In this document: positions 7,383-16,250 of the stretch, piece after piece
Numbering within the stretch: the stretch's first letter is position 1
Layout: the number at the start of each line of letters is the position of its first letter
Origin: Bacteroidales bacterium
Lineage (GTDB): Bacteria > Bacteroidota > Bacteroidia > Bacteroidales > WCHB1-69
Direction of reading: 5' to 3'
Assembly (NCBI GenBank): GCA_012519525.1
Contig: JAAYQB010000115.1
Coordinates: 1 to 34,424, forward strand
DNA length: 34,424 nucleotides
The notes under the pieces: model-generated
What the model saw: only the letters and a program-made list of their open reading frames with translations
Database searches by the model: none
What the model was told of the DNA's origin: nothing
Program-made: the position numbers and the translations under genes

Positions 7383-7976
7383 ATGAAACAGTTCACATAC
7401 ATATTAACATTATTGCTTTTGGCAAGTTGCGGACAGCCGAAAGCCGAACAGGCAAGCACGACTGCTTCCGATACGACTACAACAGAGAGAGTTGACCTAA
7501 AAGATAGACTAAAACCAATTAAAGCGAATTTTAAGAGAATTAACGCTATTAGCAATTGGTGTTCCATTGAAACCGAAGAATTGTGGGAAACGACTGAAGG
7601 AGGAGAAGCAAAATTTTATTATCAAAAGGGGATATTAGAAAAAATTGTAACACACCACTATGGCGAAACATTTCAACTACTGACAGAATATTATTTACTG
7701 AACGGCGAACTTTCATTTGTTTTTGCAAAACACTACCAATACAATCGGCATGTATATTACGACTCAACAGCAATGATAGAAAACAATGATACTGAGGTGT
7801 TTGACGTTGAAAAATCGAAAATAACCGAAAAGAGAAGTTACTTTGAAAACGGAAAATTATTTCATCAAATCAATCAAGAGTCCGATTCACCGCTTACGGA
7901 CGACTATTTACTTCAAGAAGAAAAAGAAATAAAAACTTATTTTGACCAGCTTATTGGAATGACGAAAAAGAAATAA
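7383..7976 (+). CDS. Hypothetical lipoprotein
   Basis: The reading frame is open from 7338, overlapping the previous gene, but the ATG at 7383 places a type II signal peptide with lipobox LASC (Cys about 16) at the N-terminus and is preferred. The protein then has 197 residues: a Thr/Ser-rich linker followed by a domain with several aromatic, Glu-rich strands such as YFENGKLFHQI. This loosely recalls MORN/antitoxin-like beta meanders, but no family is claimed. It probably forms a two-gene exported unit with the gene 11 bp upstream. Confidence 0.65.
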   Translation: MKQFTYILTLLLLASCGQPKAEQASTTASDTTTTERVDLKDRLKPIKANFKRINAISNWCSIETEELWETTEGGEAKFYYQKGILEKIVTHHYGETFQLLTEYYLLNGELSFVFAKHYQYNRHVYYDSTAMIENNDTEVFDVEKSKITEKRSYFENGKLFHQINQESDSPLTDDYLLQEEKEIKTYFDQLIGMTKKK

Positions 7977-8058
7977 AAACCGAAAATCCGAATTTTCAAT
8001 TTTATAGTATCTCATAAATTTCATTATCGTGGCATATATGATGCCTTTGCATAGCACT

Positions 8059-9471
8059 TTATCTATTACTAAAACTATCCCAATCCCATGGTGCAGCGGT
8101 AGAATCACCTTTTATTGGTAAAGGAAATTTTGTTGCGTATCTACCTTCGCCGTATTCAGCATCGTAGCATTTCATTATTTTTTCTGCAGGCAAGTGACTT
8201 TCCGGATTGTATATTTTCTTTTCTTTATACAAGCGTTCTTGAATAGAAATAGCGTCTTGCGGTAAATCATTGAAAGGTCTGCATTCAGGATACACTTTGT
8301 CTATCAAAAACTCTATCATTTCTTGCGAATATTTTACACCATATAATTCGACACTTAGTTTAAATGTAATATGCTTAAAGATATCGTAAAAGTCCATATC
8401 GTAATACTTTTTCAGTTGTTTTAGTCTTACTTTAATTATTCCTGGCGATGTCTTTTGTGTTTCTCTAATCATTTCTGGTCTTTCTTCAAATGGATACATT
8501 GCCCATGGTTGTATTTCTTTAGCAAAAGAAACATAGGATAAGCTCCATATATACATATCGTCAATAATATCGTCCCATCTATCTTCAATGTTTCCATGTT
8601 TTGCTATTTGTGGCTTATATTGCCTTTCTATGCGTTCAAGAGTTATTTTCAATTCATCGGGATTTGGAATTTTTAGCTCTGATAATTCTGCTAATTTATC
8701 AAAAGCTTCTAATTTTTTATGTTCCATTTCTGTTGCAATAGTACCTTTTCCTAAGGCTTCTGCTATCCTTAATCTAAAAGCCATTCCTGCTCGCACCGCA
8801 GTATGTCCTTCTTCCATTAATTTATCTAAACCTTTTTCTATAAGCAATCGCAAAAAGCGTGGATATGTCATGCCGGGTTCTTCGCCAAGAGCAATAGCCT
8901 TTTCAATTGGTGCTACAAGTAAATCATCGCGAAACATTTTGTCAACCTCAACATCATTCTTGTGCATATTAGGTTTATCTTTTAATTCTTCATCAATTTC
9001 TTTAAAAGCCTCTTCTTTTTTATATTTTATTAGCGAATCAGATAACTTGATTTTAGAATGCTGTTTCAAATAATCAATTTGGCTGCTTGCATTTGCCTTT
9101 GCATCAAAACTTCTAGCCATTTCTATAGTTTTTTGTTTTTCTTCTTTGATTTTTTTTATTGTATCTCTTAATGCGTCTAAATATCTTTTCAGCAGCATAG
9201 CATCGCTATTATCATCTGAACCTGAAGATTGAGAACTTTTTATTAATACATTGGTGTAGTGAGTACTGAATTTTAAATAAAGGTCTTCTTTGAGCATTTC
9301 CATGCTAAAAGCAGTCATATCATCATGTTTTTGTGCTAAGTCTTCCATTCTGGTTAGAATTTGGCACATTATATCAAAATCTTCGCCACTCACATTGGCT
9401 TCTTTGCATTCCCGAACCATTTTTCTATAAGGCGAAAGCATTGGATCGAGCATTAATGGGTCTATTGGCAT
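8059..9471 (-). CDS. Unrecognised cytoplasmic protein, first of a conserved-looking pair
   Basis: The 470-residue product has no signal peptide and no membrane segment. It is charged and mostly helical: a Lys/Glu-rich region at about 95-185 could form a coiled coil, and the middle (about 200-265) contains PGMTYPRFLRLLIEKG and an Arg-rich helix. Later parts are rich in Trp, Tyr and Pro, including WDDIIDDMYIWS (about 296) and a C-terminal WDWDSF. No nuclease, ATPase or protease motif was found, and I do not recognise the family. It is transcribed after the 218-residue gene that begins at 10138, with a 10-bp gap, so the two form an operon. Its position between cassette genes and a restriction-modification operon makes a mobile or defence-related role possible but unproven. 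Confidence 0.7.
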   Translation of the reverse strand: MPIDPLMLDPMLSPYRKMVRECKEANVSGEDFDIMCQILTRMEDLAQKHDDMTAFSMEMLKEDLYLKFSTHYTNVLIKSSQSSGSDDNSDAMLLKRYLDALRDTIKKIKEEKQKTIEMARSFDAKANASSQIDYLKQHSKIKLSDSLIKYKKEEAFKEIDEELKDKPNMHKNDVEVDKMFRDDLLVAPIEKAIALGEEPGMTYPRFLRLLIEKGLDKLMEEGHTAVRAGMAFRLRIAEALGKGTIATEMEHKKLEAFDKLAELSELKIPNPDELKITLERIERQYKPQIAKHGNIEDRWDDIIDDMYIWSLSYVSFAKEIQPWAMYPFEERPEMIRETQKTSPGIIKVRLKQLKKYYDMDFYDIFKHITFKLSVELYGVKYSQEMIEFLIDKVYPECRPFNDLPQDAISIQERLYKEKKIYNPESHLPAEKIMKCYDAEYGEGRYATKFPLPIKGDSTAAPWDWDSFSNR

Positions 9472-9481
9472 AATTTTATTT

Positions 9482-10138
9482 TTAAAGGTTAATAATAGAT
9501 TTGTACTGAGCGATTTTTTCTTTTATATGCTCATCTTTATATGGAAGATGGCGTTTATGGCGATGCTCCATTATAATGTCAGGATTATGTTCCCATTTTT
9601 CTGTAAGATTTTTTAAAAGTTCTTTTTCATCTTTATAGGAAGAAATAATAATTTCTTTTACTAAATCAACTATTTTCATAAAATAGCTTTTATACTCGCT
9701 TGGCACTTCAGCATTTGAATAAATATCAATTTCATCTAATTGTTTCCAACAATCAATAAATATTTGGTTGGATTCGTCTAGTTGTACATCTATCATGTTG
9801 CTAGTTTCAGTTTCGTTTACAAAAACCATTGCCTCATCTATATCCTGATACTCGTCTATTTTTTCCAAAACCCTTTCCGAAGCCTTTACTCGCACAACCT
9901 CCTCAAACTCACTCAGCATTTTATTTTCCATTATATATCTATCTTTTATCAAAGCTATTCCGCATAAGTGATTTAAATTTCCTAATTTGTCTTTAAATTC
10001 TTCCAAAGTATTACAACTTTGTATAGCTTCAGAGAGCTTTTTTTCAGCTTCGTAGCTGTTTTTGTAATTAGGATTATTAGCATACCGCTTTGCTCTTACG
10101 GCATAATATTCCTTATACTCTTGTAATAAATCTGACAT
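9482..10138 (-). CDS. Unrecognised cytoplasmic protein, upstream partner of 8059-9471
   Basis: This 218-residue, helical, acidic protein has no signal peptide or membrane segment. The N-terminus (about 1-60) is rich in Tyr, Lys and Glu (EYKEYYAVRAKRY). The C-terminus has a basic His/Arg cluster, MEHRHKRHLPYK (about 190-201), which could bind nucleic acid or metal; that is a guess. It is the first gene of a two-gene minus-strand unit and has a TAnnTTTG box at 10200-10207. Divergent transcription of the restriction-modification operon starts about 270 bp away. No function is assigned. Confidence 0.7.
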   Translation of the reverse strand: MSDLLQEYKEYYAVRAKRYANNPNYKNSYEAEKKLSEAIQSCNTLEEFKDKLGNLNHLCGIALIKDRYIMENKMLSEFEEVVRVKASERVLEKIDEYQDIDEAMVFVNETETSNMIDVQLDESNQIFIDCWKQLDEIDIYSNAEVPSEYKSYFMKIVDLVKEIIISSYKDEKELLKNLTEKWEHNPDIIMEHRHKRHLPYKDEHIKEKIAQYKSIINL

Positions 10139-10199
10139 ATTGTTAACGTTTTACATTTAATAATTTTGCTTTTTTTTAAGTATTTCCAACATTTTTTTG

Positions 10200-10207
10200 C
10201 AAAGTTA
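10200..10207 (-). promoter_or_regulatory. Promoter -7 element for the 10138-8059 operon
   Basis: Read on the minus strand this is TAACTTTG, a match to TAnnTTTG, 61 bp before the ATG at 10138. No TTG is seen at the usual -33 distance. Confidence 0.5.
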
Positions 10208-10314
10208 GTAATTTATTTTGAATTTACACCCTTTTTACAATTTGAATTAAAAAAAAACAACAATATTTTTTAGGTAGTTTTTATTTTTTTATCAAACGAT
10301 AAAGAATTTATTTA

Positions 10315-10322
10315 TATATTTG
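10315..10322 (+). promoter_or_regulatory. Promoter -7 element for the restriction-modification operon
   Basis: TATATTTG lies 86 bp before the 67-residue gene and 24 bp before a 14-codon ORF at 10346. The -33 position has no clear TTG. Confidence 0.5.
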
Positions 10323-10345
10323 CAAAAAAAATAAACTTATTTAAA

Positions 10346-10390
10346 ATGAAGAAAACGATTCTACACAGGGTGCATTGCAGGATTGAATAA
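10346..10390 (+). CDS. Possible 14-codon leader peptide or remnant of a lost gene
   Basis: ATG at 10346 opens a 14-codon frame, MKKTILHRVHCRIE, that stops at 10388-10390. It lies right after the -7 box and before the first gene of the restriction-modification operon. It could be a translated leader, or simply the first codons of a gene that once sat behind this promoter and was replaced. Its shortness means it may not be translated. Confidence 0.25.
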   Translation: MKKTILHRVHCRIE

Positions 10391-10407
10391 ACTAAAAATA
10401 TAATCAA

Positions 10408-10611
10408 ATGGATATAACGCAATCAAATGAAATTCTTTTGTCTATTACAGTTGAAGACTTGCAATCAGAAGCAATAGAGAAAATAGGAAGAAAATTAAAT
10501 GATGATGAAATTCGTATTGCAAAAAAGGGATTGGAAAACGGATTGCTTACAAACATAGATGTTGTTTATTCAACAATTTTTAATGAGATGATTGATTATG
10601 AAAGAAATTAA
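10408..10611 (+). CDS. Small protein of the restriction-modification operon
   Basis: This 67-residue acidic, helical protein contains LNDDEIRIAKKGLENGL in its middle. No helix-turn-helix is obvious, so it is not a typical C-protein, though control of the system remains possible. It is tightly joined to the methyltransferase: its last 14 bp overlap the methyltransferase start at 10598, suggesting translational coupling. I do not recognise a named family. Confidence 0.65.
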   Translation: MDITQSNEILLSITVEDLQSEAIEKIGRKLNDDEIRIAKKGLENGLLTNIDVVYSTIFNEMIDYERN

Positions 10612-11461
10612 AACTGATATACTTGAAGGCGACAGCAAAGAAATCTTAAAAACTTTAGCTGATAATTCCATTGATTTAATCGTTACCTCACCGCCGTATG
10701 CCGACAGGCGAAAGCAAACTTATGGAGGTGTAAGTCCCGAACGTTATGTTGAATGGTTTTTACCCATAAGCAAAGAACTTTTAAGAGTTTTAAAACCTGA
10801 TGGAACTTTCATTTTAAATATTAAAGAGAAGGCTGAAAACGGTGAGCGTAATACTTATGTTATTGAATTAATTTTAGCTTTACGAAAACAAGGCTGGCTT
10901 TGGACTGAAGAATTTATTTGGCATAAAAAAAATTCATATCCGGGCAAGTGGCCTAATCGCTTTCGTGATGCTTGGGAAAGACTGTTACAGTTCAACAAAA
11001 CTAAAAAATTCAATATGTATCAAGATGAAGTAAAAGTGCCTGTTGGCGATTGGGCAAGCGGACGATTAAAAAATTTGAGTGAAACAGACAAAGTTAGAGA
11101 TAATTCAAAAAATGGAAGTGGTTTTGGAAAAAACATTTCTAATTGGGTAGGCAAAGAAACCGTTTATCCGAATAATGTTTTACATTTATCAACCGAATGT
11201 AACAATAAAAATCACAGCGCTGCATTTCCTGATGCTTTGCCTGAATGGTTTATAAAATTATTTACGAAAGAATACGACACGGTTTTAGACCCTTTTGCAG
11301 GTTCGGGAACAACATTAAGAGTAGCTAAAAATTTATATCGAAATTCCATCGGAATTGAAATTATGCCCGAATACATTGATATTATTAAACGTCAAATTCA
11401 GAAAAGAGAAATTTTATTATTTGAATCCAATACAGAATATGAAGCAATTAAATCTAAATGA
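10598..11461 (+). CDS. Type II DNA methyltransferase, beta class
   Basis: This enzyme transfers a methyl group from S-adenosylmethionine to an exocyclic amino group in DNA and protects the host site from its partner nuclease. The catalytic motif TSPPY lies at about 30-34, and the AdoMet-binding motif DPFAGSGTT lies near the C-terminus at about 231-239. This order (IV, then target recognition, then I) defines the beta class. TSPPY rather than DPPY favours N4-cytosine over N6-adenine, but does not prove it. The 287-residue length is normal for a compact beta enzyme. The ATG at 10598 is preferred over the in-frame TTG at 10592. The 3' end overlaps the endonuclease gene start by 23 bp. Confidence 0.9.
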   Translation: MKEIKTDILEGDSKEILKTLADNSIDLIVTSPPYADRRKQTYGGVSPERYVEWFLPISKELLRVLKPDGTFILNIKEKAENGERNTYVIELILALRKQGWLWTEEFIWHKKNSYPGKWPNRFRDAWERLLQFNKTKKFNMYQDEVKVPVGDWASGRLKNLSETDKVRDNSKNGSGFGKNISNWVGKETVYPNNVLHLSTECNNKNHSAAFPDALPEWFIKLFTKEYDTVLDPFAGSGTTLRVAKNLYRNSIGIEIMPEYIDIIKRQIQKREILLFESNTEYEAIKSK

Positions 11462-12167
11462 AATAAATGAATATGTAGAAACCCATATTTCACATTTCCA
11501 TAATAAAAGACTTGAATATGTGCGTAATAAAATTGATTTAACAAAGATTTTAAAACAAAAAAATCCGTATCTATTTAAGGCTAAAAACATTATAGATGCA
11601 CATGATTTAATAAAAGGATTTTTAGATGCTTTTTTGCAATCGCAAGAAGAAACAATTTTTGGCAATTTTATAGAAGAATTGGCAATTTTTGTTTGCGATA
11701 AAGTTTACGATGGAAAAAAGTCGGAGTTAACGGGTTTAGACTTAGAATTTGAAAAAGACAATATAATCTATATTGTTGAAATTAAAGCAGGTTGGAATTG
11801 GGGTAATAGTAGTCAAATAAAACAATTGAAACTCAACTTTAACAATGCTAAAAAAATATTAAAAAAACAAACAGACAAAAAAATTATAGCTGTAAACGGT
11901 TGTTGTTTTGGAAAAGATAACAAACCTCAAAAAGAAGGATATTTAAAACTTTGCGGTCAAAGGTTTTGGGAATTAATTTCGGGAAATGAAAGACTATACA
12001 TTGATATTATTGAACCTATTGGGCATAATGCAAAACAAAAAAATGAAGAATTTTATAATGCTTATATTCAAGTAATAAATAATTTAACATTAGAATTTTC
12101 AAAAGATTTTTGTAATAATGGTGTTATTGATTGGGAAAAATTAATAAAATTTAACTCTGCAAAATAG
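11439..12167 (+). CDS. Type II restriction endonuclease, PmeII-like
   Basis: The product (242 residues) looks like the PmeII family of Type II endonucleases, from my memory of the family. It has the characteristic N-terminal KNPYLFKAKNI segment (about 41-51), a conserved FGNFIEELAIFVCDKVY block (about 74-90) and a PD-(D/E)xK core with Asp101 in GLDLEF and Glu114-Ile-Lys116 in VEIKAG. NWGNSSQIK and the later NGCCFGK are further family-like blocks. The ATG at 11439 is chosen because an upstream extension to 11355 would read entirely inside the methyltransferase in another frame and adds no family-like sequence. Recognition sequence cannot be read from the gene. Overlap with the methyltransferase indicates one operon. 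Confidence 0.8.
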   Translation: MKQLNLNEINEYVETHISHFHNKRLEYVRNKIDLTKILKQKNPYLFKAKNIIDAHDLIKGFLDAFLQSQEETIFGNFIEELAIFVCDKVYDGKKSELTGLDLEFEKDNIIYIVEIKAGWNWGNSSQIKQLKLNFNNAKKILKKQTDKKIIAVNGCCFGKDNKPQKEGYLKLCGQRFWELISGNERLYIDIIEPIGHNAKQKNEEFYNAYIQVINNLTLEFSKDFCNNGVIDWEKLIKFNSAK

Positions 12168-12175
12168 TAATAAAA

Positions 12176-12245
12176 AATAATATATCTTTGCAACCATAAA
12201 GATAAAGTTCTTTTTAAAATAAAAATATTAACAAATAAAAAAAAC
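12176..12245 (+). repeat. Intergenic promoter leader, copy E (right-half type)
   Basis: The segment TTTGCAAcCatAAAGATaAAGTTC and the following AT-rich run match the right half of copy B (2331-2384) with a few substitutions and a 2-base gap. The left ~85 bp of the repeat family are missing here. Confidence 0.65.
12183..12190 (+). promoter_or_regulatory. Promoter -7 element for the HNH gene
   Basis: TATCTTTG matches TAnnTTTG and lies 104 bp before the ATG at 12295. The leader after it holds a run of six G at 12258-12263, unusual in this AT-rich DNA, next to a small palindrome CCTAATATAGG (12249-12259). Confidence 0.55.
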
Positions 12246-12294
12246 TGTCCTAATATAGGGGGGCACTTAAGTAATCCGGATATTTTAAAAGATT

Positions 12295-13290
12295 ATGAGT
12301 ATTAATATTGAAAACTTTAATCAAGAAGTCAATTGTGTTTATAAAGAAGAACAATACTCCGTTCGAGATAATGGAGCTGTATTACGACACTCTCCTATAA
12401 ACAAACGAGCACGACCAACTGACAACAAATGGACTTTTGGAAAACTAAATATTAAGACAGGATATTTGGAAATTGCTTCGATTCGTATTCATAGAATAGT
12501 TGCAACCGCATTCCACGGTGAACCACCAACGAAAGAATACGTTGTTGACCACATAGACACTAACAAGCAAAATAATAGACCCGACAATCTACGTTGGGTA
12601 ACAAGATTAGAAAATGTTTTGCTTAACCCAATTACCGCAAGACGTATTGAAATTGTCTGTGGAAGCGTTGAAGCATTCCTTGCCGACCCTTCAAAATTTC
12701 GGGACAAATTCTCAGATCCAAACTATAAATGGATGTGTACTGTTAGTCCTGAAGAAGCGCAAGCAAGTAAAGAAAGATTATTGGATTGGGCAGAAAGTAA
12801 AAAACCATTACAAGGAGGTTCACTAGGCGAATGGATTTACAATCGAAGCAAGTCAAATCAAGTTGCTGACTATATTGAAGAAAAATTAGAATTTATAAAA
12901 TCCCTAACTCCAAATGCTGTACAAAAAGTCCGAAATTGGAAAACACCAAGTGAATTTCCTTGTTGTCCACAGGAAAACACTCACAATCCAATAGCTGACT
13001 ATAGTGCAAACTTAAATATAGGAAACGTATTTTCTCGAAACCAATATACGAGTTCAATTATTGAACGTTTTGCAATCTCCAAAGATGAAAAAACATTATG
13101 GATTATGTGCAAAAGTGGAGACGAAAACCCCATAAAACCTTATTCTTTAGCTGAGATAACCTATCAAAATAATGTTTTCGTTCATGATAGTCTTGGAACT
13201 TTTTTTGAGAAAGACGGAGCGGAAAAACAATTTACTCTTGCTCAAGGGTTTGAATGGACAGGAGTTGACACTATCGATGATTATTGTTAA
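12295..13290 (+). CDS. HNH endonuclease-domain protein with unknown C-terminal domain
   Basis: This is a 331-residue protein. Residues about 60-110 form an HNH_3-type beta-beta-alpha-metal nuclease motif: RIHRIVATAFHG leads into DHIDTNKQNNRPDNLRWV, with His86 as general base and Asn94/Asn98 available as metal-site residues. The N-terminal ~55 residues look like the strand-rich lead-in common to NUMOD/HNH proteins. Residues ~140-331 are not recognised and could provide DNA binding or another specificity; EFPCCPQ (about 219) is a short Cys-containing piece. It is a separate transcription unit just after the PmeII-like endonuclease. It might be a second nuclease of a defence island or a free-standing homing-type nuclease. 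Confidence 0.75.
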   Translation: MSINIENFNQEVNCVYKEEQYSVRDNGAVLRHSPINKRARPTDNKWTFGKLNIKTGYLEIASIRIHRIVATAFHGEPPTKEYVVDHIDTNKQNNRPDNLRWVTRLENVLLNPITARRIEIVCGSVEAFLADPSKFRDKFSDPNYKWMCTVSPEEAQASKERLLDWAESKKPLQGGSLGEWIYNRSKSNQVADYIEEKLEFIKSLTPNAVQKVRNWKTPSEFPCCPQENTHNPIADYSANLNIGNVFSRNQYTSSIIERFAISKDEKTLWIMCKSGDENPIKPYSLAEITYQNNVFVHDSLGTFFEKDGAEKQFTLAQGFEWTGVDTIDDYC

Positions 13291-13438
13291 AATGAAGTTT
13301 GAACAAAAAAAACCGAACCGCTAACACAGATTTCGCCTCAGACGAACTAATATGTAAATTAAACCCTTCAATACACTTACACCCCTACCCGCTCATTGAG
13401 CGATACTATCTCAAAAAAACATAATTTTTTAATTTTTC

Positions 13439-16219
13439 TTACACCACAAAATTCACGATTTTTTTAGGAACAATAATTATTTTTTTAGGCGTAGCTCCTT
13501 TGAGCCATTTTTGAGTTTCGGGTGCTTGAAGAACGGCTTTTTCTATTTCATCTTTGTTCATATCAATCGGTAAGCTAAGCACAAAACGCATTTTCCCGTT
13601 AAACGAAATAGGATAATTATACGCCGATTCGGTTAAATATTTGGTTTCCAAAACAGGAAATGACGCATAGCTAATGCTTTCTTTATTTCCTAATAGTGAC
13701 CATAGCTCTTCGGCTATATGAGGTGCAAAGGGTGAAATCAAGACGGCAAGAGGCTCTAAAACAGCTCTTTTATTGCATTTTAAATCGCTTAGCTCATTAA
13801 TGCATACCATAAATGCACTAACCGCCGTATTGTAGGACATTTTTTCGATGTCTTCTTCTACTTTTTTAATTGTTTTGTGCAATACTTTTAATTCCTCATC
13901 GGTCGGTATTTCGTTTGTAATACAAAATTGCTCTTGTGCATCATGGTATAACTTCCAAAACTTTCTTAAAAAACGAAATACCCCTTCTATTCCTTTGATA
14001 TCCCAAGGTTTCGATTGTTCGAGAGGTCCTAAAAACATTTCATACATTCGCAGCGTATCGGCACCGTATTTTTCGATAATATCATCGGGATTTTGCACAT
14101 TGTACAATGATTTCGACATTTTCTCGATTTCGTGTCCGCAGATGTATTTTCCGTTTTCCAATATGAATTCCGCATTTTCGTATTCGGAACGCCATTTTTT
14201 AAAAGCATCCAAATCTAAAACATCATTATCTACAATATTGATATCAACATGAATAGCGTCCGTATCGTATTGTTCTTTCAGGTGATAAGAAACAAAAGTA
14301 TTCGTTCCTTTCACACGATACACAAAATTAGACCTGCCTTGTATCATGCCCTGATTGACTAATTTTTGGAAAGGCTCGTCCATATAGGTTAAGCCTAAGT
14401 CGTAGAGAAATTTATTCCAAAAACGTGAATACAATAAATGTCCCGTAGCATGCTCAACCCCACCTATGTACAGGTCCACATTTTTCCAATATTTATTGAT
14501 TTCTCTAGAAAAATACTCTTTGTCATTTTTCGGGTCCATATAGCGTAAATAGTAGGCGTTGGAACCTGCAAATCCGGGCATAGTATTGTAATCGAGACGA
14601 TAGCCATTGTAAGTCCAGTTTTTAGCACGTGCCAAAGGCGGTTCCCCTTCCGAAGTGGGCAAATAAGCATCTATATCGGGCAATCGCAAAGGCAATTCCG
14701 ATTCGGGCAGTGTATAAGGAAGACCCTCTTTGTAATAAATCGGAAAAGGCTCACCCCAATAGCGCTGACGGCTGAATATAACATCTCTTAAACGGTAATT
14801 AACAGTACCATAACCTATTTTTAAATCAATAATTTTTTCAATGACTTTTGTCATCGCTTTTTCCACTTCCATGCCGTTGATAAAATCGGAATTGATACAA
14901 GTGCCGTTTTTTGTTTCTTTAGCATCAGTCCACGCAGCAATGTCTTCGGCTTGCTCTCCTATTGGAAGAATTACTTGTGTTATAGGCAATTGAAAATGTC
15001 GTGCAAAAGCAAAATCGCGACTGTCGTGTGCCGGAACCGCCATAATGGCTCCCGTTCCGTATCCAATCAATACATAATCGGATATCCAAATAGGAAGCAA
15101 GGTTTTAGTAAAAGGATGAACGACATAAGAACCTGTAAATACACCGCTTATCTTTTTTACTTCTGCCAATCGTTCGCGTTCGCATCTGTTTTTCGCTTGT
15201 TCTATATATTGCTCTACAGCTTGTGCTTGCTCGGCAGTAGTCAAACACTTAACAAGCGGATGTTCAGGGGCTAACACCATAAAGCTAACGCCAAAAATCG
15301 TATCGGGACGTGTCGTAAACACATCTAATGTAGCTTTTTGATTTTGAATAGGAAACCGTATAAATGCACCTTCGCTTCTTCCTATCCAATTGCGTTGTAT
15401 TTCTTTTAAGGAATCCGACCAATCTATTCTGTTTAAACCTTCCAACAATCTATCTGCGTAAGCTGTGATTCGTAAAAACCACTGTTTCATCGAGCGTTGT
15501 TCTACCGGACAACCTCCCCTCACCGATGTTCCATTGACTACTTCGTCGTTTGCCAATACGGTTCCTAAGCCCGGACACCAATTGACCATACAATCGGAAA
15601 GATAGGCTAAACGATAATGCATTAATAGCTCTTGCTTTTCTTTTTCCGTTTTGCTGTTCCATTGTTCAGCAGTCAATTGCAATTTGCTGTCGGTTGCTGC
15701 ATGGGTGTCTTTAGTTCCCGACTGCTCCAAGATTTCTATTAAACGACTAATCGGCTGAGCTTTTTGTGTACGATGACAGTAGTAATGATTAAATAATTGA
15801 ATAAAAGTCCATTGCGTCCATTTATAATAGGCAGGGTCTGATGTTCTCACTTCCCTATCCCAATCAAACGATAAACCCAATTTATCCAATTGTTCTTTAT
15901 AGCGTTGGATGTTTTTTTCGGTAGTAATAGCGGGATGTTGTCCCGTTTGTATAGCATATTGTTCGGCGGGCAAGCCAAAAGCATCAAAACCCATAGGATG
16001 AAGCACATTATAGCCTTTTAAACGTTTATAGCGACTATAAATATCGCTTGCAATGTATCCTAAAGGATGTCCCACATGCAATCCCGAACCCGAAGGATAA
16101 GGAAACATATCCAATATATAAAACTTGGGCTTTGACGAAAAGTTTTCCGCTTTAAAAGTTTTATTTTCCGCCCAATATTTTCTCCATCTATTTTCTATAT
16201 CATTGAAATTATATTCCAT
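13439..16219 (-). CDS. leuS: Leucyl-tRNA synthetase
   Basis: This is a class I aminoacyl-tRNA synthetase that charges tRNA-Leu in the cytoplasm. At 926 residues it has the usual bacterial length. The HIGH motif appears as HVGH (48-51) after FPYPSG, and KMSKS is at 700-704 followed by LYNVQNPDDII. The CP1 editing domain shows TTRPDTIFG, which clears mischarged tRNA. The C-terminal anticodon-binding domain contains FAPHIAEELW. The gene has its own -7 box at 16251-16258 and lies downstream of murA. Its end, about 150 bp from the HNH gene, marks the edge between core chromosome and the accessory region. Confidence 0.98.
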   Translation of the reverse strand: MEYNFNDIENRWRKYWAENKTFKAENFSSKPKFYILDMFPYPSGSGLHVGHPLGYIASDIYSRYKRLKGYNVLHPMGFDAFGLPAEQYAIQTGQHPAITTEKNIQRYKEQLDKLGLSFDWDREVRTSDPAYYKWTQWTFIQLFNHYYCHRTQKAQPISRLIEILEQSGTKDTHAATDSKLQLTAEQWNSKTEKEKQELLMHYRLAYLSDCMVNWCPGLGTVLANDEVVNGTSVRGGCPVEQRSMKQWFLRITAYADRLLEGLNRIDWSDSLKEIQRNWIGRSEGAFIRFPIQNQKATLDVFTTRPDTIFGVSFMVLAPEHPLVKCLTTAEQAQAVEQYIEQAKNRCERERLAEVKKISGVFTGSYVVHPFTKTLLPIWISDYVLIGYGTGAIMAVPAHDSRDFAFARHFQLPITQVILPIGEQAEDIAAWTDAKETKNGTCINSDFINGMEVEKAMTKVIEKIIDLKIGYGTVNYRLRDVIFSRQRYWGEPFPIYYKEGLPYTLPESELPLRLPDIDAYLPTSEGEPPLARAKNWTYNGYRLDYNTMPGFAGSNAYYLRYMDPKNDKEYFSREINKYWKNVDLYIGGVEHATGHLLYSRFWNKFLYDLGLTYMDEPFQKLVNQGMIQGRSNFVYRVKGTNTFVSYHLKEQYDTDAIHVDINIVDNDVLDLDAFKKWRSEYENAEFILENGKYICGHEIEKMSKSLYNVQNPDDIIEKYGADTLRMYEMFLGPLEQSKPWDIKGIEGVFRFLRKFWKLYHDAQEQFCITNEIPTDEELKVLHKTIKKVEEDIEKMSYNTAVSAFMVCINELSDLKCNKRAVLEPLAVLISPFAPHIAEELWSLLGNKESISYASFPVLETKYLTESAYNYPISFNGKMRFVLSLPIDMNKDEIEKAVLQAPETQKWLKGATPKKIIIVPKKIVNFVV

Positions 16220-16250
16220 ATCTTGTATTTTGCCATATTTAAAAATTTTG

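Noticed and set aside
8031..8048. GGCAT/ATGCC hairpin between convergent genes as a terminator
   Set aside because: The 5-bp stem is too weak and only three T residues follow.
8588..9073. 161-codon open frame on the plus strand
   Set aside because: It lies wholly inside the minus-strand gene 8059-9471, has a Ser/Ile-rich composition typical of an antisense shadow, and has no promoter or family-like motif.
13390..13402. CGCTC-ATT-GAGCG hairpin after the HNH gene as a terminator
   Set aside because: The 5-bp stem has a 3-base loop and no T-run follows; it could be chance.
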